A DNA stretch of 32,525 nt from Patescibacteria group bacterium (GTDB lineage Bacteria; Patescibacteriota; Microgenomatia; UBA1400; PJMF01): NCBI GenBank assembly GCA_018816485.1, contig JAHIVL010000049.1, positions 1 through 32,525 of the forward strand, written 5' to 3'. Of the stretch, positions 1 through 8,273 are shown piece by piece. Each line of letters opens with the position of its first letter. The stretch's first letter is position 1. The position numbers and the translations under genes were made by a program. Under the pieces are notes generated by a model, which was not told the DNA's origin, ran no database searches, and saw nothing but the letters and a program-made list of their open reading frames with translations.

Positions 1-44
1 AAAGGAAATACTAGAATTTCAAGAAAAATTTAGAGCAGTAATTT

Positions 45-434
45 ATGCCGAAACTAAAACACTATGCGGATAATTCCGACCAAGAAAGATTTAAAAAAGC
101 TTACAGGTCTTTAAGACATAACTTTAAATATACCCTTACCCATTTTGATCATCCTGGGATGATGAGAGATAACAATATAATTGAGTGTTTTAATGGAATT
201 ATTAAACCAAGACTTAAGTTAATGAAAGGTTTTAAAAAATATGAAAATATGGATCGATACTTAAAATTATTTATTCTTAACTACAGATTCCACAAGCTTA
301 AAGAGAGTAGATTTGAAGAACGAAGAGGTCTTTGTCCACTTGAATGTGCCGAAGTTGTTTTACCAGAAATCAACAACTTTTTGACCTTTTTGAGAGATTC
401 ACTAAAACTTGATTATACTAGCTCTAGCCCGTGA
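45..434 (+). pseudogene. Transposase C-terminal fragment (DDE-type, IS-derived), probably frameshifted or 5'-truncated by the window edge
   Basis: Protein has DNNIIECFNGIIKPRLKLMKGFKKYENMDRYLKLFILNYRFHK, typical of a DDE transposase C-terminus. The upstream in-frame codon at 39-41 is TAA; the coding-like peptide KEILEFQEKFRAVIYAETKTLCG lies in frame 2 (from position 2). Confidence 0.6.
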
Positions 435-602
435 TTTGGTTACCAGCGCCTTATCTTTAATAACACCCCCTGGGCTATAAAACTCATAGATCAACTGTGA
501 CATGACGACCTTTCAGAAAAACAAAAATCAAATAGGATATATTTTATCTAAATCGTTTAAGTGAGTTATTATTCTAGCAGACTTATGTCAAAATAGCAAA
601 AG

Positions 603-1760
603 TTATGAGACTATGCCACCTCCTAAGCAAATTATTTCATTGTTAGTTTTTTTATACTCTCCAGGGCATAAGTACCCTCTAGGGCATAAATAAAAAACAG
701 CAGACTGACCCTCAGCAATTCCTTGAATTGGTTTTTGGAGTTTCACTTGATAAGAGTTTTCGTCCTCAGCAGCTTTACTATCTGTTTTATTTAGCTCACA
801 TTTAAGAAGTTCACCGGTATGCCTGATTCTAACAAGAAGATTGTTTTTTTTGTCAGGGTTTTTATTTTCTGCAAGCTCTCTATTTTCTTTCGCAATCCAA
901 TGCTCATCACGAATTTTAAACTCATTGCTTAGAGTTTCGCCACCAAATCCAACAATTAACTGATTCTTTTCTGCCAATTTTTTAATTACATAAAATGGAG
1001 GAATGTTCTCTTTGTTGATAATAGTACCGTCATCTTGTTTTATAACAACTTTTTTATTTATTTGAAAACCACTTCTCTGCCCTATGGTGTAAAACCACAA
1101 GCCTTTATGAGTGCCAATTATATTTCCAGCACTATCAACAACATTTCCTGGATTTTCCCCTAGTCTTTCTTTTAAAAATTCGTGAACATTTATGTCGCCA
1201 ATAAAACAAATCCCCACAGAGTCTTTTTTATTTGAAACATGCAATCCCCGTTTTTCAGCTTCCGCTCTTACTTCAGTTTTATTTAAATCTTGAAGAGGGA
1301 AAAGTGTGTGAGAGATTTGGTCTTGATTCATTAAATACAGAAAGTATGTTTGATCTTTGTGTGTGTCTTTGGGAATGCAAAGTTGTTTTTTTGCAATTTT
1401 TGCATAATGCCCAGTCGCAACAAAATCAAACCCTTCATCCATAGCCCAATCATAAAATAAACCAAACTTAATTTCTTTATTGCACATCACGTCTGGATTT
1501 GGAGTTAGTCCTTTTTCATATTCTTTAAAAAAGTATTTCACGACGTTTTCTTTATATTCCTTTTTAAAGTCCAAAACTTTAAAAGGAATTCTGAGTTTAA
1601 GAGCAATTTGGAGCGCATCTTTACGATCTTCATCAATTCCACAGCCCGGAGTTTCCCAGCACTCTAAATATACGCCAGTAACATCGTAACCTTGCTCGAC
1701 TAGTAAGTGGGCACAAAGTGAGGAATCAACACCTCCGCTCATGCCTAAAGCAACTTTCAT
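603..1760 (-). CDS. mnmA: tRNA-specific 2-thiouridylase MnmA (ORF opens at 1811; likely start is the Met at 1760, MKVALGMSGGVDSS)
   Basis: PP-loop motif GMSGGVDSS, catalytic Cys contexts NPDVMCNKEIKFG and GICFIGD, YTIGQRSG. Confidence 0.93.
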   Translation of the reverse strand: MKVALGMSGGVDSSLCAHLLVEQGYDVTGVYLECWETPGCGIDEDRKDALQIALKLRIPFKVLDFKKEYKENVVKYFFKEYEKGLTPNPDVMCNKEIKFGLFYDWAMDEGFDFVATGHYAKIAKKQLCIPKDTHKDQTYFLYLMNQDQISHTLFPLQDLNKTEVRAEAEKRGLHVSNKKDSVGICFIGDINVHEFLKERLGENPGNVVDSAGNIIGTHKGLWFYTIGQRSGFQINKKVVIKQDDGTIINKENIPPFYVIKKLAEKNQLIVGFGGETLSNEFKIRDEHWIAKENRELAENKNPDKKNNLLVRIRHTGELLKCELNKTDSKAAEDENSYQVKLQKPIQGIAEGQSAVFYLCPRGYLCPGEYKKTNNEIICLGGGIVS

Positions 1761-1832
1761 AAGAGATGATATTGTATCATTTTTAGAAATTACAACTATA
1801 ATACTCGTCACATTATAAATATATAATTAAAT

Positions 1833-3068
1833 ATGCAAAAAGTAGTTCTCTTACTTGGAAAAGGTTTGCTTCAAAAGTTTGAAAAACATATCCTTAAGAT
1901 CAACCCAGCTTTAACGGCAGTAGAGTGTGGTTTTAACTTAGAAATACCAGAAAACTATTTTCAAAATTATTTGAATATTCCTAAAGGTGAAGAGCTAAAA
2001 TCAATTATTGAGTTCTGCAAAGATATGGAAGTTATTGGGGTAATTAATCGTAAAGATTATTATGAAAAGCTTCACGGAGAATTGGTTGATCATTTTCAAA
2101 TTCCTGGACCGTCATTTCATGCTGTGGATCAAGTAAGTAACAAGGCTAACTTACATCAACTTATGGAAGATATAAATTTGAATCTTTTTAGACCTAGAAC
2201 TATTACTTGTCAACTCGCCGAAGTGCAATCTTTATTAAAGAGTGTTCAGTTTCCTGTAATGATTAAGCCATTTGCTGGCGCTCATAGTAGAGGTGTCCAC
2301 AAGTTGGAGCAAGCTAGCGATTTTGATGAAGTTTACCCTCGTCTTTATGAGCATTTTAAAAATGAGTATGCGATTGATCAGCTAGATAGAGAAGATAGAA
2401 CTGTTTTAATTGAAGAATTTTTAATAGGGAAAATGGTTGTCCCAATTTGTTATATTGATAGTAAATACAAGGTTCACTTTATTTCTTTACTTAAAGTGGT
2501 AAGAGCCGTTGATGTTGGTCAGGATCATTATCAACTTATTTATCGCACTACTCCCTCTAATGTCAGAGAAAATATTCAACAAAAAATGCGTTTTGTTTTA
2601 CAGAAAATAGCTAAAGCAAGTAGGCTTAAGGAAACTTTTTTGGATCCAGAGTTTTTTGTTTATAAAGATAATATTTATTTAATTGAAATTAATGTCAGAA
2701 TGGGTGGGTTTAGACAAGAGTTAGCTATGCCTGCTTTTGATATTGACTTAGAAAAAATGATTACTCAATTAGCTCTTCGACAAGAAGTGGATGATCAGTT
2801 TAATGCTGTTGGAAGTGCTACCGCTTGTGAGATTTGGGAGCCAAAATCTGGAATCATAAAAAAGCTAAAACTTCCAAAGAGCAAGCACATTACTTGGAGC
2901 AAGCTTAATCTTCAAGAAGGTGATTTTTACGAAGCTCCACCTGAAGGCAATCATTCTTTGGGGAGTTTTTATGTTAGTGCTCCGGAGAAGTCCTTGAGTC
3001 TAGCAAGAGCGGTGCGCAACAAAATGATTATCGAATTTGAAGACGATGATTCTAGTTCTTACAATTAA
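1833..3068 (+). CDS. ATP-grasp domain amide/peptide ligase-like protein
   Basis: FPVMIKPFAGAHSRGVHKL (ATP-grasp Lys/Gly loop), VLIEEFLIGK, FLDPEFFVYKDNIYLIEINVRMGG (metal-binding E..N). Confidence 0.75.
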   Translation: MQKVVLLLGKGLLQKFEKHILKINPALTAVECGFNLEIPENYFQNYLNIPKGEELKSIIEFCKDMEVIGVINRKDYYEKLHGELVDHFQIPGPSFHAVDQVSNKANLHQLMEDINLNLFRPRTITCQLAEVQSLLKSVQFPVMIKPFAGAHSRGVHKLEQASDFDEVYPRLYEHFKNEYAIDQLDREDRTVLIEEFLIGKMVVPICYIDSKYKVHFISLLKVVRAVDVGQDHYQLIYRTTPSNVRENIQQKMRFVLQKIAKASRLKETFLDPEFFVYKDNIYLIEINVRMGGFRQELAMPAFDIDLEKMITQLALRQEVDDQFNAVGSATACEIWEPKSGIIKKLKLPKSKHITWSKLNLQEGDFYEAPPEGNHSLGSFYVSAPEKSLSLARAVRNKMIIEFEDDDSSSYN

Positions 3069-4062
3069 TTTTTGAGTATGATCCTTCTCGAGTGAGGTCC
3101 TTCTGCTCAAATCCATTAAATTCTCCTATTTTGTTCATATCATTAGCATATTTTTTTCTATCAAGTGTAAAAAAACTTGGAAGTTTTGGGGTGAAGTTTG
3201 GATTTAATTCTGCACTCAGGTCAGCATCTTCTTTAGCCATTTTTCCAAAATACAGATTTGTAATATCAAAATTATGATCTTTCAACCAATTCCAAGTTTC
3301 CACCATGCCTTCAAAATAGACTAGATCTTTGGTAAAACCACCGGGCTTACTTGTATCTGTTAATCCTCTTTTTTGTCTTAACGTAACCATCCATCTTCTT
3401 TGTGGATCTTGAATGTATTTTCCAAGCATTTTCCATGTTTCTGCAAACGAAGATTTTTGTGCATAACTGACTGCAAAATGTCTTATCGCCGAGATGAAAG
3501 CACTTTTATAAGTGTGTGGAATTAAAGAATGTAAAGAGGCTAATCCCTCTTCTGTATTTAAGTAATTTGAAAATCTGAACTTTTTTTTACGTTTGAACCA
3601 CGGTTGCTGTTTATAATTAATATTTCTTAGAGCATGGGTGCCAATTTCATGGTACATCGTTCCGATCAGTCCTTCTTTTCTAAAATCTACTGGCAGTCTA
3701 AGTTTTAATGTTTCGTTATTAATACTTGCTCTAGATACAAAAGATGAAGACCATGTAACATTGAATTTTTTATGAAGTTGATGCATGTGAAGAAAAGTTT
3801 TTATTGCTTTATCTACATATGATTGTGAAACTAATGGACCCTCCATCATGAAAAGATCATCTTCATTTCTGCCAAAATATGTTTTTTCAAGAATGTGTTT
3901 TGATAATTCTGAATATTGCTCATTAGGTAATCCATGCTCACTTAGTTTTTGTTGAGAAATCTCTTTTTCAAAAATGAATTGAGGATTGTAGGTATTATCG
4001 TTGAAGAACTTTTCTTTTTCTTCATTCAAGTTTGTTGGAATCAAATCAGTAATTAAACTCAT
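3052..4062 (-). CDS. DUF1704/MATCAP-like metallopeptidase (QEGLA-motif family)
   Basis: HExxxH motif in GTMYHEIGTHALRNINYKQQPW followed by NTEEGLASLHS (QEGLA-type motif). Confidence 0.75.
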   Translation of the reverse strand: MSLITDLIPTNLNEEKEKFFNDNTYNPQFIFEKEISQQKLSEHGLPNEQYSELSKHILEKTYFGRNEDDLFMMEGPLVSQSYVDKAIKTFLHMHQLHKKFNVTWSSSFVSRASINNETLKLRLPVDFRKEGLIGTMYHEIGTHALRNINYKQQPWFKRKKKFRFSNYLNTEEGLASLHSLIPHTYKSAFISAIRHFAVSYAQKSSFAETWKMLGKYIQDPQRRWMVTLRQKRGLTDTSKPGGFTKDLVYFEGMVETWNWLKDHNFDITNLYFGKMAKEDADLSAELNPNFTPKLPSFFTLDRKKYANDMNKIGEFNGFEQKDLTREGSYSKINCKN

Positions 4063-5396
4063 TAGAGGTTTTGTCCTTGATTTCTATCTTTCTCAATATC
4101 TCCAACTAAGAATCCTTGCAAATCCATTCTTCCTAGTTCAATTTTATGTTTACTCTTATTTAATTTTTTGATAACAACCATTGCAGTTTTTTGCTTTTTA
4201 TTTTTGAGTTTGAATTTAACTTCAACGACGGGAACTTTTCCTTCAATACTTTCTTGTTGTCTCCATAGAAGATCGTCAATATCTAGTATTCCTAGCTGTT
4301 GAGCATATTTTTCACTTATAGCGGATCTATATCTAGATGTGTTTACAAGAGCGTTAGTTAAATGTCCTTTATTGTTATCATCAAAAATTGTAATTTCTGG
4401 TTTTGTTGGAATTACTTGAATTCCTTTTTCAATGTTTGCAGTGACAGTGAGATTGTGGGCAAAAAGCGCTTGAGAAATTTTTACTCCATGTTTGGCGTCT
4501 CTAATTTCCAAACCTTCTACACGCTCGAGTCTTTTTTTAAGTCCTGCTTTATTACATAGTTGAATTGAAAGCCCGGGGTAACCATTTAGTTCGACAATCA
4601 TTGGACCTTTGTCTGGATGAATAAATAGATCTGCGCCCATAAATACATAGCCCGCAGCCTCTGATGCTTTGACAGCTGTTTCGAGAATACTATTCCATTC
4701 AGGAATTTGGATTCCAGAAACGTTCTTTTTTGTCCCAGGAAATTTTGAAATTATGCCCGATTTTCCATTTACACCAAAGGTGGTAGTTCCAGTTGCCATG
4801 TCTATTCCCAAGCCCAATGCTCCTTGATCGAGGTTTGCTTTGCCCTTTGATTCTTTGGTTGGAATTCTAGTCATAGCCATTACTGGAACGCTATTAAAAA
4901 CTATTACTCTAATGTCTGGAGTGCCTTTGAATGAATATTTTATAAGATCTGGATGTGTAGAAATCATTTCTTCTACAATTGCTCTATGTGTACTACCCCA
5001 GGTGCTGAACTCACCATCTAAAATATTGCCAATGTGCAGATTCAACTCGGTGTCTGTGATAATTACTCCATCAGAAGTTTGCCATTCAAGTTTATCTGGG
5101 TTTTTACTTATAATAACTAGAATTCCTTTTCCAGCACTTCCACTTGCTGGTTTTATTACGAATGGAACTGGAATTGTTTCCCAATTAATATTATCTAGAT
5201 CACTTAGAGTTTCGAAAGTGTGAAAAACAGCAGCAGTTAGAATTTTGTATTTTCTTAGAAGTTCTTTTGTTTTTAGTTTAGAAAATCCATATTTTTTTGC
5301 AGAATAAGGATTTTTTTTGGTGTACTTATATCTTGCATTCATGCCTAAGATATGAGCAGGTTTAATTGCCATAATCAAATTCCTATTCTTCTTCAA
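4062..5396 (-). CDS. RimK-like ATP-grasp (alpha-L-glutamate ligase-like) with C-terminal retropepsin-like (RimK/LysX-associated protease-type) region
   Basis: VPFVIKPASGSAGKGILVI, DIRVIVFNSVPVMAMTRIPT, GADLFIHPDKGPMIVELNGYPGLSIQ; C-terminus ALVNTSRYRSAISEKYAQQLGI ... IELGRMDLQGFLVGD resembles the DTG and LxGRxDLxGF parts of PF05618-type domains. Confidence 0.8.
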   Translation of the reverse strand: MKKNRNLIMAIKPAHILGMNARYKYTKKNPYSAKKYGFSKLKTKELLRKYKILTAAVFHTFETLSDLDNINWETIPVPFVIKPASGSAGKGILVIISKNPDKLEWQTSDGVIITDTELNLHIGNILDGEFSTWGSTHRAIVEEMISTHPDLIKYSFKGTPDIRVIVFNSVPVMAMTRIPTKESKGKANLDQGALGLGIDMATGTTTFGVNGKSGIISKFPGTKKNVSGIQIPEWNSILETAVKASEAAGYVFMGADLFIHPDKGPMIVELNGYPGLSIQLCNKAGLKKRLERVEGLEIRDAKHGVKISQALFAHNLTVTANIEKGIQVIPTKPEITIFDDNNKGHLTNALVNTSRYRSAISEKYAQQLGILDIDDLLWRQQESIEGKVPVVEVKFKLKNKKQKTAMVVIKKLNKSKHKIELGRMDLQGFLVGDIEKDRNQGQNL

Positions 5397-6366
5397 TTAG
5401 TGATCTGAATCTCAGACGTTCACTTACTCTTAAACCTGTAAATTTTCCGATAAGAATATTAATTAATCCAGGTGCCAATAGCAATAGTTCTGGTTCTGAA
5501 AGGGCTAGTTTTTGTAATGGTTCGAATTTCAGTAAGAATCCTGAGAAAACAGCTAGTCCAATTGTTTCAATTGTTAGTGCTAAGGCCTCGCTTTGCTTTG
5601 TTTTTGCCTGAGCGTCTAAGAAATTTTCTGCTAAAAGAACTAAGATTAATATTGGAAAAATATTTACACTTAAAAGCGTTACTAGTTTAATAAAAGGTGC
5701 TAACATTAGTACAATAAAAATTCCCAAGGAGACCATCCAAAGCATAAGAGAAGTTCTTGGCAAGTATGACAGCTTAGCTCTACCAAGAATTTTTCTCGAA
5801 ACCACAGCTGTTAAGGCGATCACTAAGAAAATTATTAGCCCTTCAATAACACCTGTGGATACAAGAGCAACTGAGAGAACAGCTGGAATATAAATTCCAA
5901 AGCCTCTAAGTCCGATAATGTGTCTTGATGCCGCAATCAAAGATGCGATTAAAGGAAATAGGATGATAAGAACAATAACGTTAACTTGCAATCCATTGGA
6001 AACTGCTGTTCTAATTGCGTGTTGGATGAAATTATTCCAGCTCAAACTTTCTGGTGGATTCTCATCCATGTATGTTTCCAGTTTTGTTTTCTGTTTACCA
6101 CTAGTCTCGGTAATATCTTGATCTTTTTTTTCTTGGATTTTTTCTACGACTTCTGCCGATGGTGATGCTAATTTTGAAGAATCAGTTGCCGTTGCTTCAG
6201 TTGTTGCTTCTATTGCTGAGTCAGTGGCTCCAAGCACAGCTTCGATGTTGGTATTTATTTCTGCATTTTGTAGTGTGGCTGCTTGGACTGAACTAGGAAA
6301 AAAAGACTTTGATCCTAGGGCAAAACCAAATAAAATTAAGAAAGTTAAATAAAGTATTTTTTTCAT
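5383..6366 (-). CDS. Multi-pass membrane protein of the 7TM_transglut type, with N-terminal signal peptide and extracytoplasmic linker
   Basis: N-terminal hydrophobic signal; VIVLIILFPLIASLIAASRHIIGLRGFGIYIPAVLSVALVSTG...LPRTSLMLWMVSLG resembles the 7TM module linked to alpha-L-glutamate ligase-like genes. Confidence 0.65.
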   Translation of the reverse strand: MKKILYLTFLILFGFALGSKSFFPSSVQAATLQNAEINTNIEAVLGATDSAIEATTEATATDSSKLASPSAEVVEKIQEKKDQDITETSGKQKTKLETYMDENPPESLSWNNFIQHAIRTAVSNGLQVNVIVLIILFPLIASLIAASRHIIGLRGFGIYIPAVLSVALVSTGVIEGLIIFLVIALTAVVSRKILGRAKLSYLPRTSLMLWMVSLGIFIVLMLAPFIKLVTLLSVNIFPILILVLLAENFLDAQAKTKQSEALALTIETIGLAVFSGFLLKFEPLQKLALSEPELLLLAPGLINILIGKFTGLRVSERLRFRSLIEEE

Positions 6367-6422
6367 ATAGTATTATAACATTTTGGAGCTGTAAATAGAC
6401 CCTAGAGCTTAGGTCTCAGAGT

Positions 6423-6779
6423 TTAAAGTAGCTTTTTTAATAATGAGTGTATAAAGCCAATTAAAAATGAAACAAAAATGAGTGACCAAAACTGATTAAA
6501 TTTAGTGCCATAAATAATCATGTTTTGAATGTGAAATCCTGGAACCAAATATGTGCTTAACCAAAGTAAAAAAATATTTATTATTCCAGAGAATAACCCC
6601 AAAGTAACTACATTAACAGGTAAAAATAAAATTTTTAGAACAGGTCTTACCAAAGAATAAAGAATTGTTAAAACTATACTTGCAATAATTAGAGTTACAA
6701 AGCTACTAAATCCGACTGTTGGTAGCGCCCAAGCCAAGATTGCCAATGTAACTCCTGTGGTTAAAATTGATTTGAACAT
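6423..6779 (-). CDS. Phage holin family 4-like small integral membrane protein
   Basis: 118 aa with four hydrophobic segments; LVRPVLKILFLPVNVVTLGLFSGIINIFLLWL pattern. Confidence 0.7.
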   Translation of the reverse strand: MFKSILTTGVTLAILAWALPTVGFSSFVTLIIASIVLTILYSLVRPVLKILFLPVNVVTLGLFSGIINIFLLWLSTYLVPGFHIQNMIIYGTKFNQFWSLIFVSFLIGFIHSLLKKLL

Positions 6780-6803
6780 TAATTAATTATAGCAGATGTT
6801 ATT

Positions 6804-8273
6804 TTATTCAAACATCCCCTTAAGTCTTCTTCTTTTGTGTTGATGTTGGGCAAACCGATGCGATTCATCTCTAATTTGTTGAATTAGTTTCAGGGATGGG
6901 TGGTTGGGGTCAAGTTTTACTATGTGATATTCGAGGTTTTTTGTAGAATGCTCATTGTTGTTACTGGCGCAGACGCCGATATCATCTCTATTGTTGCCAC
7001 CATAATAGTCAATCTTATTTTCAGATCTGCCCCACTTCCCCCAATCAATTTTTGGCAAAATTAATCTATCTGGATTTTTAGCAATTCCAATTACGGGATT
7101 ATTCCAATTCCAAGCCTGCAATGTTGATCTAACTTGTCCTTTTCCACCATCGACAACAACTAAGTTTGGTATATTCCACTCCCGGTGGTTTTGCCTGCGT
7201 GCTATGGCCTCTTTCATCATTTGGTAGTCATTCGGCGTATTCAAACCTCTAATATTAAATAACCGATATTGAGATTTATCTGGTTCGCCATTTATAAAAA
7301 CGACCATCGAAACTGCTGGGTTTGTGCCTTGAGTATTACTAACGTCATATCCTTCAATACGAGCGAGCGGAAATTGTTTCGGTAATCCAAGAAATTCAGA
7401 AAGTATTTTTTGCAAATAAATAACTCCGTCTTCGCTAACTTTATTTTTCAAAGCATGAGAAGTTAACTCTGGCTTCAACCGGTGAGTTCTTCTTGTTACA
7501 AAATCAATCATTTCTAACTGATCTCGAATTATTGTTGCTTCCTCAAATTTCTCTTGTTTAGCTTTTTCAGCCATTTTAAGTTTCAAGTTTTTTGAGACAG
7601 TTTGTTTTTGTCCTTTCAAAAATAAAATTAGTTGCCTAATGTTGTCACCATATTTTTTTTCAGAAATTTTTCCTATACATGCACCAGGACACAAATCTAT
7701 ATGGTAGTAAAAACAGGGTTTGTTTTCATTGCTGTCGATGTGATTAACTTTGGTAGCACCGCTGGCATGGTTGCCACCGCTGGCATGGTTGCCACCGCTG
7801 GCATGGTTGCCACCGCTTTTATTACACCATGGAAAAATTTTTCTGGCGATTTTCAATACTTCTTGAGTTTTGTATGCGCTAGAAAAAGGTCCTAAAATTG
7901 TTCCTTTTGAATCAATGCTTTTTGAGTCAAAAATAAATTGTTTTTTTCTTAGTCTGATAACTCTTGGAAATTTATCGTTGGTAATATTTATATATAAAGG
8001 ACTTTTATCATCTTTGAGTAAAATATTGAATTGAGGTTGATAAGTTCTAATTAATTCTGCTTCCACCAGTAAGGCTTCAAGTTCGCTTTCCAAACTCACG
8101 AATTTTACTTTAACAGCAGTTGAAACCATTAATTTGATTCTGCTCGATAGTTGAGTGAAGTTAGTGTAAGATCTGAGTCTGTTTTTGAGCTTCTTGGCTT
8201 TGCCTACGTAAAGCACTTTCTCGTCTTTGTCTAAGAACCAGTACACTCCCGGTAACAAGGGCGATGACAACAA
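6804..8273 (-). CDS. uvrC: Excinuclease ABC subunit UvrC (ORF opens at ATG 8363; conserved domain would fit a TTG start at 8273)
   Basis: GIY-YIG core LLPGVYWFLDKDEKVLYVGKAKKLKNRLRSY, CPGACIGKIS, UVR motif KAKQEKFEEATIIRDQLEMI, RNase H-like core EGYDVSNTQGTNPAVSMVVF and LVVVDGGKGQ. Confidence 0.93.
   Translation of the reverse strand: MLSSPLLPGVYWFLDKDEKVLYVGKAKKLKNRLRSYTNFTQLSSRIKLMVSTAVKVKFVSLESELEALLVEAELIRTYQPQFNILLKDDKSPLYINITNDKFPRVIRLRKKQFIFDSKSIDSKGTILGPFSSAYKTQEVLKIARKIFPWCNKSGGNHASGGNHASGGNHASGATKVNHIDSNENKPCFYYHIDLCPGACIGKISEKKYGDNIRQLILFLKGQKQTVSKNLKLKMAEKAKQEKFEEATIIRDQLEMIDFVTRRTHRLKPELTSHALKNKVSEDGVIYLQKILSEFLGLPKQFPLARIEGYDVSNTQGTNPAVSMVVFINGEPDKSQYRLFNIRGLNTPNDYQMMKEAIARRQNHREWNIPNLVVVDGGKGQVRSTLQAWNWNNPVIGIAKNPDRLILPKIDWGKWGRSENKIDYYGGNNRDDIGVCASNNNEHSTKNLEYHIVKLDPNHPSLKLIQQIRDESHRFAQHQHKRRRLKGMFE
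7755..7818. repeat. In-frame 18-bp tandem repeat (about 3.5 copies, GCCACCGCTGGCATGGTT) inside uvrC
   Basis: Units 7755-7772 (first bases differ), 7773-7790, 7791-7808, partial 7809-7818; encodes (SGGNHA)n. Confidence 0.95.

Noticed and set aside
3052-3068. 17-bp convergent 3' overlap of the ATP-grasp and MATCAP-like genes as a regulatory antisense
   Set aside because: Short tail-to-tail overlaps are common in compact genomes; no further evidence.
7632-7895. Antisense ORF with TAGMVA repeats
   Set aside because: Antisense reading of the uvrC 18-bp tandem repeat; no independent coding evidence.
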